The notes: generated by a model from the sequence alone, not told the origin. DNA of 64,000 nt from Rhizobium sp. BK399 (GCF_014194695.1 NZ_JACIAH010000006.1:248001-312000), one strand, 5' to 3'; counted from the first letter of the stretch, positions 53,245-62,566 are shown. Numbers and translations: made by a program.

Positions 53245-54122
53245 CCGATCTAGCCAGCTACAATTTCGCTTATCTGGACGAACAGACGAAGCGCATGATC
53301 CGCCGCGCGATCCTGAAGGCGATCGCCATTCCCGGCTATCAGGTGCCGTTCGCCTCGCGCGAGATGCCGATGCCTTACGGCTGGGGCACCGGCGGCGTGC
53401 AGGTCACGGCCTCGATCATCGGGCCGGATGATGTCCTCAAGGTCATCGACCAGGGCGCCGACGACACGACCAACGCCGTCTCGATCCGCGCCTTCTTCCA
53501 GAAGGTTGCGAATGTCGCGGTGACGACGCACACCAAGGACGCGACGATCATCCAGACCCGCCACCGCATCCCGGAAGAGAAGCTCGGGGCCAACCAGGTG
53601 CTGGTCTACCAGGTTCCGATCCCGGAGCCGCTCCGCTTCCTCGAGCCGCGCGAGACCGAGACCCGCAAGATGCACGCGCTTGAGGAATATGGCCTCATGC
53701 ATGTGAAGCTCTACGAGGACATCGCGCACAACGGCCGCATCTCGAAGACCTATGCTTATCCGGTCAAGGTTGCCGGCCGCTACGTCATGGATCCGTCGCC
53801 GACGCCGAAGTTCGACAATCCGAAAATGCACATGTCGGACGCGTTGCAGCTCTTCGGGGCAGGGCGCGAGAAGCGCATCTATGCGGTTCCGCCCTATACC
53901 GAAGTCGTCAGCCTCGATTTCGACGACTACCCCTTCGAGATCCAGCGCTTCGGCAAGCCTTGTGCGCTCTGCGGCGCCGAGGAGGTCTATCTCGACGAGG
54001 TCATCCTCGATGACAAGGGCGGGCGCATGTTCGTCTGCTCCGACACCGACCATTGCGAAGACCGCCGCGCCCATGGGCATGCCGGCGAGATGTTGGCACC
54101 CAATCAGGAGGCCGCCGAATGA
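53241..54122 (+). CDS. phnJ: Alpha-D-ribose 1-methylphosphonate 5-phosphate C-P lyase
   Basis: PhnJ breaks the carbon-phosphorus bond by radical SAM chemistry, releasing methane from methylphosphonate. The 293-residue protein has the cluster-related cysteines Cys241, Cys244, Cys266 and Cys272 in a CX2CX21CX5C pattern (CALCG, FVCSDTDHC). These are the same numbers and spacing as in the E. coli enzyme. The start MTDLASYNFAYLDEQTKRMIRRA and GYQVPFASREMPMPYGWGT are also typical. It is flanked by phnI and phnK with ATGA overlaps on both sides. Confidence 0.97.
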   Translation: MTDLASYNFAYLDEQTKRMIRRAILKAIAIPGYQVPFASREMPMPYGWGTGGVQVTASIIGPDDVLKVIDQGADDTTNAVSIRAFFQKVANVAVTTHTKDATIIQTRHRIPEEKLGANQVLVYQVPIPEPLRFLEPRETETRKMHALEEYGLMHVKLYEDIAHNGRISKTYAYPVKVAGRYVMDPSPTPKFDNPKMHMSDALQLFGAGREKRIYAVPPYTEVVSLDFDDYPFEIQRFGKPCALCGAEEVYLDEVILDDKGGRMFVCSDTDHCEDRRAHGHAGEMLAPNQEAAE

Positions 54123-54895
54123 GCGACACCCCGCTTCTCAAAGTCAATGACGTCTCGAAATTCTACGGCAACCGCATCGGCTGCCGGAATGTCTCCTTCG
54201 AGCTCTGGCCCGGCGAAGTGCTCGCCATCGTCGGTGAATCCGGCTCAGGCAAGACGACACTGCTCAACTGTATCTCGACGCGCCTGATGCCGACGACCGG
54301 CAGCGTCGAATACCACATGCGCGACGGCGCCTATCGCGACCTCTATCGCATGAACGAGGCCGAGCGCCGCTTCCTGATGCGCACCGACTGGGGTTTCGTG
54401 CATCAGAATCCGGCTGACGGTCTGCGCATGACGGTCTCGGCCGGCGCCAATGTCGGCGAACGCCTGATGGCGATCGGCGATCGCCACTACGGCAATATCC
54501 GCTCCACCGCGGTCGACTGGCTGCAGCGCGTCGAGATCGACGAGGGTCGTATCGACGACCAGCCGCGGGCCTTCTCCGGCGGCATGCGGCAGCGCCTGCA
54601 GATCGCCCGCAATCTGGTGACCGGCCCGCGTCTGGTGTTCATGGACGAGCCGACCGGCGGCCTCGATGTGTCGGTGCAGGCCCGCCTGCTCGATCTCGTT
54701 CGCGGGCTCGTCAACGATCTTGGTCTTGCCGCCATCATCGTCACCCACGACCTTGCCGTCGCGCGCCTGCTGTCGCACCGCATGATGGTGATGAAGGATG
54801 GCCATGTCATCGAGCAGGGGCTGACCGATCGTGTGCTTGACGATCCGCGCGAGCCGTACACGCAGCTCCTCGTTTCCTCCATCCTGCAGGTCTGA
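54119..54895 (+). CDS. phnK: C-P lyase ATP-binding subunit PhnK
   Basis: PhnK is an ABC-type ATPase that binds the PhnGHIJ core, on PhnJ, and is needed for turnover rather than transport. The 258-residue protein has Walker [10 protein letters not shown], signature FSGGMRQRLQIARNL, Walker B LVFMDEPTGGLD and a His switch in IVTHDLAVARLL. The start ATG at 54119 overlaps the phnJ stop (ATGA). An upstream open frame inside phnJ is not used. phnL begins 64 bp after the stop. Confidence 0.94.
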   Translation: MSDTPLLKVNDVSKFYGNRIGCRNVSFELWPGEVLAIVGESGSGKTTLLNCISTRLMPTTGSVEYHMRDGAYRDLYRMNEAERRFLMRTDWGFVHQNPADGLRMTVSAGANVGERLMAIGDRHYGNIRSTAVDWLQRVEIDEGRIDDQPRAFSGGMRQRLQIARNLVTGPRLVFMDEPTGGLDVSVQARLLDLVRGLVNDLGLAAIIVTHDLAVARLLSHRMMVMKDGHVIEQGLTDRVLDDPREPYTQLLVSSILQV

Positions 54896-54959
54896 TCGCG
54901 AATGCCGTTCTGACTCCGGCTACCGGTGTCCGCGGCAAGCGAAACTAAGGAAAGAAATC

Positions 54960-55670
54960 ATGGCAACGCCACTCGTTGTTTCTGAAGTCGTCAAGAGCTT
55001 CACCATGCACCTGCGCGACGGCATCAAGCTGCCGGTCGTTTCGGATGTATCCTTTTCCGTTGCCTGCGGGGAATGCGTCGTGCTCGGCGGCCCGTCGGGC
55101 ATCGGCAAGAGCTCGCTCTTGAAGATGATCTACGGCAACTACGCCGTCGATAGCGGCCAGATCCTCATCAAGCATCACGACAAGATCGTCGATCTGGCAA
55201 CAGCCGACCCGCGCACCGTCATCGCCGTGCGCCGCGATACGCTTGGCTATGTCAGCCAGTTCCTGCGCACCGTGCCGCGCGTCGCGGCGATCGACGTTGT
55301 TGCCGAGCCGCTGGTTGCCCGTGGCGAGAAGGCGGAAACGGCACGCGAAAAGGCGGCAGACCTTCTCGCGAAGCTGAACCTGCCGGAAGCGCTCTGGCAG
55401 CTTCCGCCAGCCACCTTCTCCGGCGGCGAGCAGCAGCGCGTAAACATCGCCCGCGGCTTCATCACCGATCACACAGTCCTGCTGCTCGACGAGCCGACCG
55501 CTTCCCTCGATGCCAGGAACCGCGCCGTCGTCGTCGGCATGATCGAGGAGAAGAAGAAGGCGGGCGTCGCCCTGCTCGGCATCTTCCACGATGAGGAAGT
55601 GCGCGAAGCCGTCGCCGACCGCATTCTCGACGTCCAGAAGTTCTCGCCGCGAAAGGCAATCGCAGCATGA
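54960..55670 (+). CDS. phnL: C-P lyase ATP-binding subunit PhnL
   Basis: PhnL is the second ABC-type ATPase of the C-P lyase system and binds on top of PhnK. The 236-residue protein has Walker [25 protein letters not shown], signature [15 protein letters not shown] and Walker [13 protein letters not shown]. The ATG at 54960 follows an AAGGAAAG ribosome site. An upstream frame overlapping phnK is rejected. The stop overlaps the hexapeptide transferase gene by ATGA. Confidence 0.95.
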   Translation: MATPLVVSEVVKSFTMHLRDGIKLPVVSDVSFSVACGECVVLGGPSGIGKSSLLKMIYGNYAVDSGQILIKHHDKIVDLATADPRTVIAVRRDTLGYVSQFLRTVPRVAAIDVVAEPLVARGEKAETAREKAADLLAKLNLPEALWQLPPATFSGGEQQRVNIARGFITDHTVLLLDEPTASLDARNRAVVVGMIEEKKKAGVALLGIFHDEEVREAVADRILDVQKFSPRKAIAA

Positions 55671-56284
55671 GCCGCAAGATTGGCCTCGAGCCTTATTTCC
55701 ATGAATCGGCATCCGTGAAGAACGCCACCTTCGGCCGCTTCACGGAGGTCTCGGAGCGTTGCCGCATCGAGGAGGTCGAGTTCGGCGACTATTCCTATGT
55801 CATGCAGGACGGCGCCATCTGGTGCGCGACGATCGGTAAGTTCGTCAACATCGCAGCATCGGTGCGCATTAATGCCACCAACCACCCGACCTGGCGCGCG
55901 ACGCTGCACCATTTCACCTATCGCGCCGCCGATTATTGGCCGGATGCCGATATGGAGACCGACTTCTTCGAATGGCGCCGCTCTAACCGCGTCGTCATTG
56001 GCCACGACGTCTGGATCGGTCACGGCGCCACCGTCCTGCCCGGCGTCACGGTCGGCAATGGCGCCGTCATTGGCGCCGGTGCCGTCGTCTCCAAGGATGT
56101 CGCGCCCTACACCATCGTCGGCGGCGTCCCGGCCAAGCTGATCCGCGAACGCTTCCCGAAAGAGGTCGGCGAACGGATGGACAAGCTCGCCTGGTGGGAC
56201 TGGGAGCACGATCGCCTGCGCGTTGCCCTGGCCGATTTCCGCGCGCTGAGCGCCGAAGATTTCCTCGCCCGCTACGAAGCATGA
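55667..56284 (+). CDS. Hexapeptide-repeat acyltransferase of phosphonate operons
   Basis: The 205-residue protein forms a left-handed beta helix typical of trimeric acetyl- or succinyltransferases: [42 protein letters not shown] and [12 protein letters not shown]. It matches the hexapeptide family repeatedly found inside phn operons (phosphonate metabolism transferase). It may acetylate aminoalkylphosphonates, a job done by an unrelated PhnO in enterobacteria; this is inference. It is translationally coupled to phnL. A GC-rich hairpin follows the stop. Confidence 0.88.
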   Translation: MSRKIGLEPYFHESASVKNATFGRFTEVSERCRIEEVEFGDYSYVMQDGAIWCATIGKFVNIAASVRINATNHPTWRATLHHFTYRAADYWPDADMETDFFEWRRSNRVVIGHDVWIGHGATVLPGVTVGNGAVIGAGAVVSKDVAPYTIVGGVPAKLIRERFPKEVGERMDKLAWWDWEHDRLRVALADFRALSAEDFLARYEA

Positions 56285-56328
56285 TCGGGCGCCCCGGAGC
56301 TTGGCCGCCCAAAAGCGGCCGGCCGATC
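56283..56328 (+). terminator. Hairpin after the hexapeptide transferase, weak terminator candidate
   Basis: The inner stem GGCCGC/GCGGCC (56303-56308 with 56315-56320) sits inside the outer arms GATCGG/CCGATC (56283-56288 and 56323-56328). No U-run follows, so it may be a processing or partial-termination element at the end of the phnG-L unit. Confidence 0.35.
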
Positions 56329-56612
56329 ACCGCTATTCGCGGCTCGCCCGGGCGCTAAAACTTGCAGCCGACGAAGCATCGGCGCACCCCGTTGTCACAA
56401 TAGTCGCGTCTGTCTCTGCTAGGGAAGAGCCGGAGGCGACCCCTGTTTGCCGCAAGGATACCACCCGTTTGGCCGTGGATGAGCTTGCGCGAATGCCAAT
56501 TCCTGTAAGAATCGGAAATACATTGTGACTAAGTCTTTACAAAAGCTAACCTTTTCCGACTTGTCTGATAAACGTACTTCATGGATATTAGGCTGATCTT
56601 GAGGAAGTCATC
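56285..56612 (+). other. Intergenic stretch after the phnG-L unit
   Basis: About 330 bp with a hairpin at the left end and no supported gene. The last 90 bp become AT-rich and should hold the promoter of the next gene. A weak PHO-box-like string near 56530 was considered and set aside. Confidence 0.5.
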
Positions 56613-57014
56613 ATGATCAGAATGATTGAAGATCCGGCGGAATTGGCCGGCGAAGATATCACTGGCAAATATATTCTGCGCAAGCTGAACTATCATTGGT
56701 TCGCTTACGGCAAGGCTGCGATCGTGACGGCCTGCAAGGGCACGATCCTGCAGCTTGAGCGTGAGGAAACGGTCTATTCGGAACAGTGGGGTCGTCGCGC
56801 CTACACGGGAACCGGCAAGCGGTATCCGGGTGGCATCTGTCCGATATCGGCGGTCGCCTGCGTCTGCGATACCCCGGACGACGTAAATGCCGTCATCCAG
56901 CTCGATGTCGAAGCGACAGACGAGTTCTATCGGCTGATCGCCAGGACGGAAGCCAGGGTTCGCGCCCTTGCATCTTCGTCAGAGAACGCGGTGTTTCTGG
57001 CTGCTGCCGAATAG
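56613..57014 (+). CDS. Hypothetical protein
   Basis: The 133-residue soluble protein has LRKLNYHWFAYGKAAIVTA, EREETVYSEQWGRRAYTGTG and GGICPISAVACVCDTPDDV with three Cys close together. No domain I can name is present. Composition and codon use match the neighbours, which supports a real gene. It follows an AT-rich, promoter-like stretch and lies between the phnG-L unit and the RNase HI gene. Its function is unknown. Confidence 0.7.
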   Translation: MIRMIEDPAELAGEDITGKYILRKLNYHWFAYGKAAIVTACKGTILQLEREETVYSEQWGRRAYTGTGKRYPGGICPISAVACVCDTPDDVNAVIQLDVEATDEFYRLIARTEARVRALASSSENAVFLAAAE

Positions 57015-57093
57015 GTCTGGCTTTCCGGACGGCTCGGCGTAAGACCGAGCCTCCGCGATCCGTCCTTCGCGGATGGATATCCACAAGGCGCAA

Positions 57094-57624
57094 ATGACCG
57101 ACCACCCCGACACTGTCCTCCTCCCTGAAAATGTCGCTGCCGGGCAAGAACTCTACGTCTTCGCGGACGGTTGCTACGAACCTGTTTCAAGCGAGGGTGG
57201 CTGGGCGTTCGTGGTCCATCGCGACGATGCGGAAGTCGCCTGCGGTTTTGGCGGCGTCAAGGATACCGCCAACAATACGACGGAACTGATCGCGCTGCTC
57301 GAAGCCGTGACCTGGATCAACGCCAACGCCACGGAGGAAGCTGCTGTCGTATGGTCCGACTCGGCTTACGCCGTCAAAGGCTGCAATCAGTGGCGCCACA
57401 TCTGGAAGAACAACGGCTGGAAGAAGATAAGTGCCAACGCGAAGGCCCGGAGCCGAACCATCGCAAATCCGGATCTCTGGAAAGCGATCGACGGCCAGCT
57501 GTCTCGCAATCGCCTGCTGACCATCGCCTGGTGCAAGGGCCATTCGGGCCTTGCCGGCAACGAGCGCGCGGATGAGCTTGCCGAGCGCGGCCGCCTGTCG
57601 TTGCGTGGCAAAGGTACCCGGTGA
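57094..57624 (+). CDS. Ribonuclease HI-type protein
   Basis: RNase HI cleaves RNA in RNA-DNA hybrids. The 176-residue protein keeps the four acidic catalytic residues: Asp25 (YVFADGCYE), Glu64 (NNTTELIALLEA), Asp89 (WSDSAYAVKG) and Asp160 (GNERADELA). It also has the WCKGHSGLAGNE loop. The ATG at 57094 has AAGG 6 bases upstream and is preferred over the ATG at 57073, which has no ribosome site. It may be a second RNase HI paralogue. Its place inside the phosphonate region is unusual. Confidence 0.88.
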   Translation: MTDHPDTVLLPENVAAGQELYVFADGCYEPVSSEGGWAFVVHRDDAEVACGFGGVKDTANNTTELIALLEAVTWINANATEEAAVVWSDSAYAVKGCNQWRHIWKNNGWKKISANAKARSRTIANPDLWKAIDGQLSRNRLLTIAWCKGHSGLAGNERADELAERGRLSLRGKGTR

Positions 57625-57718
57625 ACGGTTGACTCAGGCTGGTCCGGCCGCGGCGGTGCGGTTTCCGGTAGGGGCTGCCGGCGCGTAACTTGCCGCGATC
57701 AACTGTTGGCTTCGGCCC

Positions 57719-57931
57719 TCACGCCCACGGGTTCTTCGCCAGCTGCCATTCACCGTTCTCATCGGGCTCGACGCGCTTGTTGCCGCGGTAGAAGATCGGC
57801 AGTCCGGTCTTCTTGTCCATCGAGAAGCGGCTGGGCGTGAACTTCTCGTCCTCGTGTCCGCGGGTGGCGAGAGCGAGTGCCTCTTTGAACTTGCCGCCTT
57901 TGCACAGGCTTTTGAAGAGTGTCTGATCCAT
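57719..57931 (-). CDS. Small conserved-type hypothetical protein
   Basis: The 70-residue protein (LFKSLCKGGKFKEALALA, KFTPSRFSMDKKTGLPIFYRG, VEPDENGEWQLA) is hydrophilic and charged. It looks like a genuine small protein with rhizobial codon use. It runs opposite to the phn genes and shares the gap with the phnC promoter. I do not recognise a family. Confidence 0.6.
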   Translation of the reverse strand: MDQTLFKSLCKGGKFKEALALATRGHEDEKFTPSRFSMDKKTGLPIFYRGNKRVEPDENGEWQLAKNPWA

Positions 57932-58109
57932 CGCTTTGCTCCACTATCGTCGGGTCCCGGATTGCCTGCCATCGACTGGCGGTCCGGTCAACCGTCAACG
58001 GCGACAGGCCGGGGGTTGAAATCGCGAGGCGAGACGCCGACCAGCAGGCCCTTGTCTGCAGGCAAGCCGGCGGGTTTCGTTATCCACCAAAGCCTCGATT
58101 ATGACAGTC

Positions 58110-58127
58110 CTTACACAAAACTGACAT
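58110..58127 (+). promoter_or_regulatory. Putative PHO box upstream of phnC
   Basis: CTTACAC-AAAA-CTGACAT matches the CTGTCAT-N4-CTGTCAT pattern at 10 of 14 core positions and has the usual AAAA spacer. It lies 66 bp before the phnC start. PhoB control of the phosphonate uptake genes is expected in rhizobia. Confidence 0.6.
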
Positions 58128-58193
58128 TGGAGCTTCATGAACCGGGACTAATGCACTGCCCCATATCGCACCTGGACTATGAGGAAGAGCATG

Positions 58194-59039
58194 ATGTTCG
58201 AACTGAAGAATGTCACCCGCCGTTTCGGAACCAAGACTGCCGTCGATTCCGTGACGCTCGATATTCCTCAGGGACAGATGGTCGGCATCATCGGCCGCTC
58301 GGGCGCGGGCAAGTCCACGCTGCTGCGTATGATCAACCGCCTGCAGGAGCCGACGTCAGGCTCGATCCATTTCGCAGGCGTCGAAGTCTCGCGTCTGCGT
58401 GGCCATGCACTGCGCAATTGGCAGCGCGACTGTGCGATGATCTTCCAGCAGTTCAATCTCGTGCCGCGTCTCGACGTGCTGACGAACGTCATGCTCGGCC
58501 GCCTCAACCACCGCTCGACGACAATGAGCCTGCTCGGCGTCTTCAGCCGCGAAGAGCGCATTCACGCCATTGCCGCCCTCGAGCGTCTTGGCATCGAGCA
58601 GACGGCGCTGCAGATGGCCGGCACCTTGTCGGGTGGCCAGCAGCAGCGCGTCGCCATTGCCCGCGCCCTGATGCAGAACCCGAAGATGCTGCTCGCCGAT
58701 GAGCCGATCGCCTCGCTCGATCCGCTGAACGCCAAGATCGTCATGGATGCACTCCGCGACATCAACGAGCGTGAAGGCATCACCGTCGTCACCAACCTGC
58801 ATACGCTCGACACCGCGCGCAATTACTGCGAGCGCATCGTCGGCATGTCGGCCGGTCGCGTCGTCTTCGATGGCAAGCCGTCCGAACTGACGGCGGAAGC
58901 CGTCAAGCAGATCTACGGCACCGACAAGAACGGCGCCGGCATCGACGAAACGATGACGTCGACCTCGATCAACATTCCCGCGGCCGCAGCCGCGCAACAA
59001 TCCGCCGGCTTGCAACCGCTGGCGCTGGCCGGTCTCTGA
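58194..59039 (+). CDS. phnC: Phosphonate ABC importer, ATPase subunit
   Basis: PhnC drives uptake of phosphonates, and in rhizobia often phosphate too, through PhnE. The 281-residue protein has Walker [30 protein letters not shown], signature [15 protein letters not shown] and Walker [16 protein letters not shown]. It ends with a PhnC-type C-terminus in [15 protein letters not shown]. The ATG at 58194 is chosen, with AGGA 8 bases upstream; the ATG three bases earlier is also possible. A run of Ala at the end is unusual but not disruptive. Confidence 0.95.
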   Translation: MFELKNVTRRFGTKTAVDSVTLDIPQGQMVGIIGRSGAGKSTLLRMINRLQEPTSGSIHFAGVEVSRLRGHALRNWQRDCAMIFQQFNLVPRLDVLTNVMLGRLNHRSTTMSLLGVFSREERIHAIAALERLGIEQTALQMAGTLSGGQQQRVAIARALMQNPKMLLADEPIASLDPLNAKIVMDALRDINEREGITVVTNLHTLDTARNYCERIVGMSAGRVVFDGKPSELTAEAVKQIYGTDKNGAGIDETMTSTSINIPAAAAAQQSAGLQPLALAGL

Positions 59040-59128
59040 GAGGGGCGGCCTCGATCGTAAGCCTGCGTTATGGGCACACTTCTTCTTAAACAGAATTGCC
59101 GGAGACCCCGGTCAATCAGGAGAGAACC

Positions 59129-60034
59129 ATGTTGAAGAAAGCACTTTTTGCCGCCACGGCGCTGTTTGCGCTCGCTGGCGTTTCGCATGCTGCCGACCTC
59201 AAGGAATTCCGCGTCGGTATCCTCGGCGGCGAAAACGAAGCCGACCGTCTTCGCAACTACGCCTGCCTTGCCGACCACCTGAAGCAGGAGTTCGGCTTCG
59301 AGAAGGTTTCGCTCTTCCCGGCTGCCGACTATGACGGCGTTATCCAGGGTCTCCTCGGCGGCACGCTCGACTTCGCAGAACTCGGTGCTTCCGGTTACGC
59401 AGCCGTCCACATCAAGGATCCGAAGGCTGTAACCCCGATCCTGACGACGCAGCAGGAAGACGGCTCGACCGGCTACTACTCGATCGGTCTCGCTCTGAAG
59501 TCGGCCGGCATCAAGGACATCAAGGACGCCAAGGGCAAGAAGCTCGGCTACGCCGATCCGGACTCCACGTCTGGTTACCTGATCCCGCTGACGCAGATCC
59601 CGAAGGACACCGGCGTTCCGAACGACAAGTACTTCGCTTCGACGCAGTTCAACGGCGGCCACGAGAACAACCTTCTCGCTGCCTATGACGGCAAGGTCGA
59701 CGTTGCTGTTGACGATAGCTCGGGCATCGGCGACTTCAAGGACGGCTACACCTCCGGCACCTTCCGCAAGGCTGTCGACAAGGGCACCGTTGATCCGAAC
59801 AAGCTCGTTGAAGTATGGCGCTCGCCGCTGATCCCGAACGGCCCGCTCGTCGTTCGCAACGAACTCGGCACCGAGTGGCAGGCCAAGCTCACGGACTTCT
59901 TCATGAAGCTTCCGGAAAAGGACGCCAAGTGCTTCGCAGCCATCGAAGGCGGCGACTTCAAGGGCTACTCCAAGGTCAAGCCTGACTTCTACAACGCGAT
60001 CATCGACGCTCGTAAGGCTGCCATCGGCGGCTGA
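59129..60034 (+). CDS. phnD: Phosphonate ABC importer, periplasmic binding protein
   Basis: PhnD binds phosphonates in the periplasm. The 301-residue protein has a signal peptide (LKKALFAATALFALAGVSHA, cleavage after Ala near residue 21). The binding fold includes FRVGILGGENEADRLRNYACL, GVIQGLLGGTLDFAELG, YADPDSTSGYLIPL, NGGHENNLLAAYDGKVDVAV and SPLIPNGPLVVRNEL. The ATG at 59129 has a CAGGAGAG ribosome site. A strong terminator follows directly, which should keep PhnD more abundant than the permeases. Confidence 0.97.
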   Translation: MLKKALFAATALFALAGVSHAADLKEFRVGILGGENEADRLRNYACLADHLKQEFGFEKVSLFPAADYDGVIQGLLGGTLDFAELGASGYAAVHIKDPKAVTPILTTQQEDGSTGYYSIGLALKSAGIKDIKDAKGKKLGYADPDSTSGYLIPLTQIPKDTGVPNDKYFASTQFNGGHENNLLAAYDGKVDVAVDDSSGIGDFKDGYTSGTFRKAVDKGTVDPNKLVEVWRSPLIPNGPLVVRNELGTEWQAKLTDFFMKLPEKDAKCFAAIEGGDFKGYSKVKPDFYNAIIDARKAAIGG

Positions 60035-60053
60035 TCGATCTTGAGATCGAGAG

Positions 60054-60079
60054 GGGCGGCCCTTGTGGCCGCCCTTTTT
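60054..60079 (+). terminator. Rho-independent terminator between phnD and phnE1
   Basis: The perfect 8-bp GC-rich stem GGGCGGCC (60054-60061) / GGCCGCCC (60067-60074) has a 5-base loop and is followed by TTTTT. It lies about 20 bp after the phnD stop and 27 bp before phnE1, so it probably acts as a partial terminator. A smaller hairpin (TCGATC/GATCGA, 60035-60050) precedes it. Confidence 0.85.
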
Positions 60080-60105
60080 CCTGCCAAGAAAGCGGACATC
60101 GTTTC

Positions 60106-61086
60106 ATGACCTTTGCCGATCCCCATTCCCAGACGCACCGCGCGCAGCAACCGCAGCAGAGCGCCCATGAAATCGGCGAGGCGTGGAGCAAGATGGTGGC
60201 GCGCCGGCGCCTCTACACTGGTCTCGGCCTGGTGATCCTCCTGGTCGCTTTCGTCAGCTCCGTGAAGTTCGCGGACGAAAGCAATGCCGGCCATTTCTTC
60301 GAACGCCTTCCGCACCTCTTCGATTTCGTGAGCTGGCTTGTTCCGAAGGACTGGAACGACGTCTGGCGGGCGCTGTTCGATATCGAAAGCCCGAGCCACC
60401 AGACCGGCGAAGAATACAATTTCGCGCTCGGTCGTGTGCCTGTATGGGGCAGCTTCTACATCCCCGAATATTTCGAGCTGATGATCATCACGATCAACAT
60501 CGCGCTGGTCTCGACCATCATCGGCTTTGTCTTCGCCGTGCCGATGAGCTTCCTCGCAGCCCGCAACCTTTCGCCTTCTTCGCCGCTGCGCATCGTCGTC
60601 AAGCGCCTGATGGAATTCCTGCGCGCCTTTCCCGAGATCGTAATCGCCGGCCTCTTTGCCGCGATCCTCTCGATCGGTCCGGTCGCCGCCATCATCGCCG
60701 TCAGTCTTCACACGATCGGCGCACTTGGAAAGCTCTTCTACGAAGTCGTCGAGAATATCGACATGAAGCCGGATGAAGGCATGAAGGCCGTCGGCGCCAG
60801 CTGGGCCGAGCGCGTCCGCTTTGCCGCGCTGCCGCAGGTTCTGCCGAATTTCATGTCCTATGCGCTGCTTCGCCTGGAGGTCAATGTCCGTGCCTCCACC
60901 ATCATCGGCGCCGTCGGCGGCGGCGGTATCGGCGAGGAGCTGAAGCTTTCCATCTCGCGCGGTTTCGGTGCCAAGACCGTGGCACTGGTTCTGTTGCTCT
61001 TCATCACCATTGTCGCGGTTGACCAGTTCTCCGCATGGCTGCGCCGCCGCCTCGTCGGCGAGCATGCCTTCCTTCTGCAGCATTGA
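60106..61086 (+). CDS. phnE1: Phosphonate ABC importer, permease subunit 1
   Basis: PhnE forms the membrane channel for phosphonate uptake. The 326-residue protein has an N-terminal helix (LYTGLGLVILLVAFVSSV), a periplasmic loop of about 90 residues and about five more helices. The coupling segment has GMKAVGASWAERVRFAALPQVLPNF followed by RASTIIGAVGGGGIGEEL, typical of PhnE. It is one of two PhnE-type genes in a row and probably forms a heterodimer with the next. The 8-bp gap to phnE2 shows tight coupling. Confidence 0.95.
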   Translation: MTFADPHSQTHRAQQPQQSAHEIGEAWSKMVARRRLYTGLGLVILLVAFVSSVKFADESNAGHFFERLPHLFDFVSWLVPKDWNDVWRALFDIESPSHQTGEEYNFALGRVPVWGSFYIPEYFELMIITINIALVSTIIGFVFAVPMSFLAARNLSPSSPLRIVVKRLMEFLRAFPEIVIAGLFAAILSIGPVAAIIAVSLHTIGALGKLFYEVVENIDMKPDEGMKAVGASWAERVRFAALPQVLPNFMSYALLRLEVNVRASTIIGAVGGGGIGEELKLSISRGFGAKTVALVLLLFITIVAVDQFSAWLRRRLVGEHAFLLQH

Positions 61087-61094
61087 GGTCCGCC

Positions 61095-62435
61095 ATGACG
61101 GTGATCGACGCCAACCGGATGCATGAAATCGAACTCCGCTATCCGGACTACTTCAAACGTTCCTTCCGTCAGCGGTTCGGCGGCCTGATGATCGTCATCG
61201 CGACGCTGCTTTATGGCGTCTACGCCACCTGGTTCTTCGACTTGCCGAAGCTGCTGGCCGAAGCGCATTGGGAACGTGTCGGCCTCTATCTCAGCCAGTG
61301 GGTAAGCTACGACGTCCAGCCGGAATTCCGCATCGGCGATACCGGCATCACCGTCAAGTATCCGCGCTTCTCGCCGCTGGGCGACAACCCGCATCCCGAT
61401 TGGGTGGTCAACAACCCGGATGGCAGCGTCTCGGTTTCGGTGAGTGGCGAGAGCCGCACGGTCACGGTTTCGAAGACCGAAGCCGTCGTCACGGCCCACG
61501 GCATCGCTGTCCCGGTCGAACTGTCGAGCGGTGCGCCGAAGGTCGTGGGCCCCGTCCCGAGCTGGATGACAGTCTATGACGACAACGTTCTTGCCGATCT
61601 CGGCTTTGCCGGCGACGTCAGCATCTCCGCCGACCGCGTAAAGATCCGCAAGCGCTTCCTCGGCTGGGCGAATTTCGTCTTCGACACTCAATCGCCGTTC
61701 TTCGACAAGCCGGCCGGCGAGGTCCTGAGCCTGATCGTTTCGGGTCCGGAACTGAAGCCCGGTCAATCCAATCTGTCGCTTGCTTTCGACAATATCTGGC
61801 ACAACAGCGCCTGGCAGCATGGCGATGTCTGGACAAAGCTTTTCCAGACCATTGTCATGGCCTTCCTCGGCACCCTGTTTGGTGCGCTGGCAGCCTTCCC
61901 GCTCGCGTTCCTGGCGGCGCGCAACATCACGCCGAACAGGCTGTTGAATCAGGTCCTGAAGCGCTCCTTCGACTTCCTGCGTTCGGTCGACATGCTGATA
62001 TGGGCGCTGTTTCTGACCCGCGCCTTCGGCCCCGGTCCACTCGCCGGCTCCGGCGCGATCTTCCTCACGGAAACCGGCACGCTCGGCAAACTCTATTCCG
62101 AAGGCCTCGAGAATATCGACAACAAGCCGCGCGAAGGCATCAAGTCGACAGGTGCGTCCACGATGCTCACGCACCGCTACGGCATCATCCCGCAGATCGT
62201 TCCTGTCTTTGTCAGCCAGACGCTTTACCAGTGGGAATCGAACGTCCGCGGTGCGACGATCATCGGCGCCGTTGGCGCGGGCGGTATCGGCCTCAAGCTC
62301 TGGGAATCGATGCGCACCAACGCAAACTGGGAAAACGTCGCCTACATGGTTCTTCTGATCCTGATGGTGGTGTTCCTGTTCGACATGGCTTCGAACGCCC
62401 TGCGTCACCGGCTGATGGGAACGAAGACACATTAA
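61095..62435 (+). CDS. phnE2: Phosphonate ABC importer, permease subunit 2
   Basis: This second PhnE-type permease has 446 residues, longer than phnE1. The N-terminal part holds a first helix (GGLMIVIATLLYGVYATWFF) and an unusually large periplasmic region (about residues 55-250) with ISADRVKIRKRFLGWANF. The C-terminal half carries the membrane core with ENIDNKPREGIKSTGASTML, QTLYQWESNVRGATIIGAVGAGGIG and a last helix. The ATG at 61095 follows GAGG at 6 bases. The large loop may contact PhnD. Confidence 0.94.
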   Translation: MTVIDANRMHEIELRYPDYFKRSFRQRFGGLMIVIATLLYGVYATWFFDLPKLLAEAHWERVGLYLSQWVSYDVQPEFRIGDTGITVKYPRFSPLGDNPHPDWVVNNPDGSVSVSVSGESRTVTVSKTEAVVTAHGIAVPVELSSGAPKVVGPVPSWMTVYDDNVLADLGFAGDVSISADRVKIRKRFLGWANFVFDTQSPFFDKPAGEVLSLIVSGPELKPGQSNLSLAFDNIWHNSAWQHGDVWTKLFQTIVMAFLGTLFGALAAFPLAFLAARNITPNRLLNQVLKRSFDFLRSVDMLIWALFLTRAFGPGPLAGSGAIFLTETGTLGKLYSEGLENIDNKPREGIKSTGASTMLTHRYGIIPQIVPVFVSQTLYQWESNVRGATIIGAVGAGGIGLKLWESMRTNANWENVAYMVLLILMVVFLFDMASNALRHRLMGTKTH

Positions 62436-62566
62436 ATGTGAGTATCGGCCTCGGCCATCATCATTCTGTCACGGAAATCTTTTAGCCGGAAACCGGCCTT
62501 GCAGTTGCCGTGCAAATCGCGGCAGACTGCGGCCCGCTTTCGGAACGATTTCCCAGGATACGCGTC

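Noticed and set aside
56530..56550. PHO-box-like string before the hypothetical gene at 56613
   Set aside because: Only about half of the positions match, far below the two sites at phnG and phnC.
57854..58702. 282-codon plus-strand frame overlapping phnC
   Set aside because: phnC in another frame has all ABC ATPase motifs. This frame has none.
59989..61083. Long minus-strand frame opposite phnE1
   Set aside because: It is charged and low in complexity, and it mirrors the permease gene. There is no ribosome site or motif.
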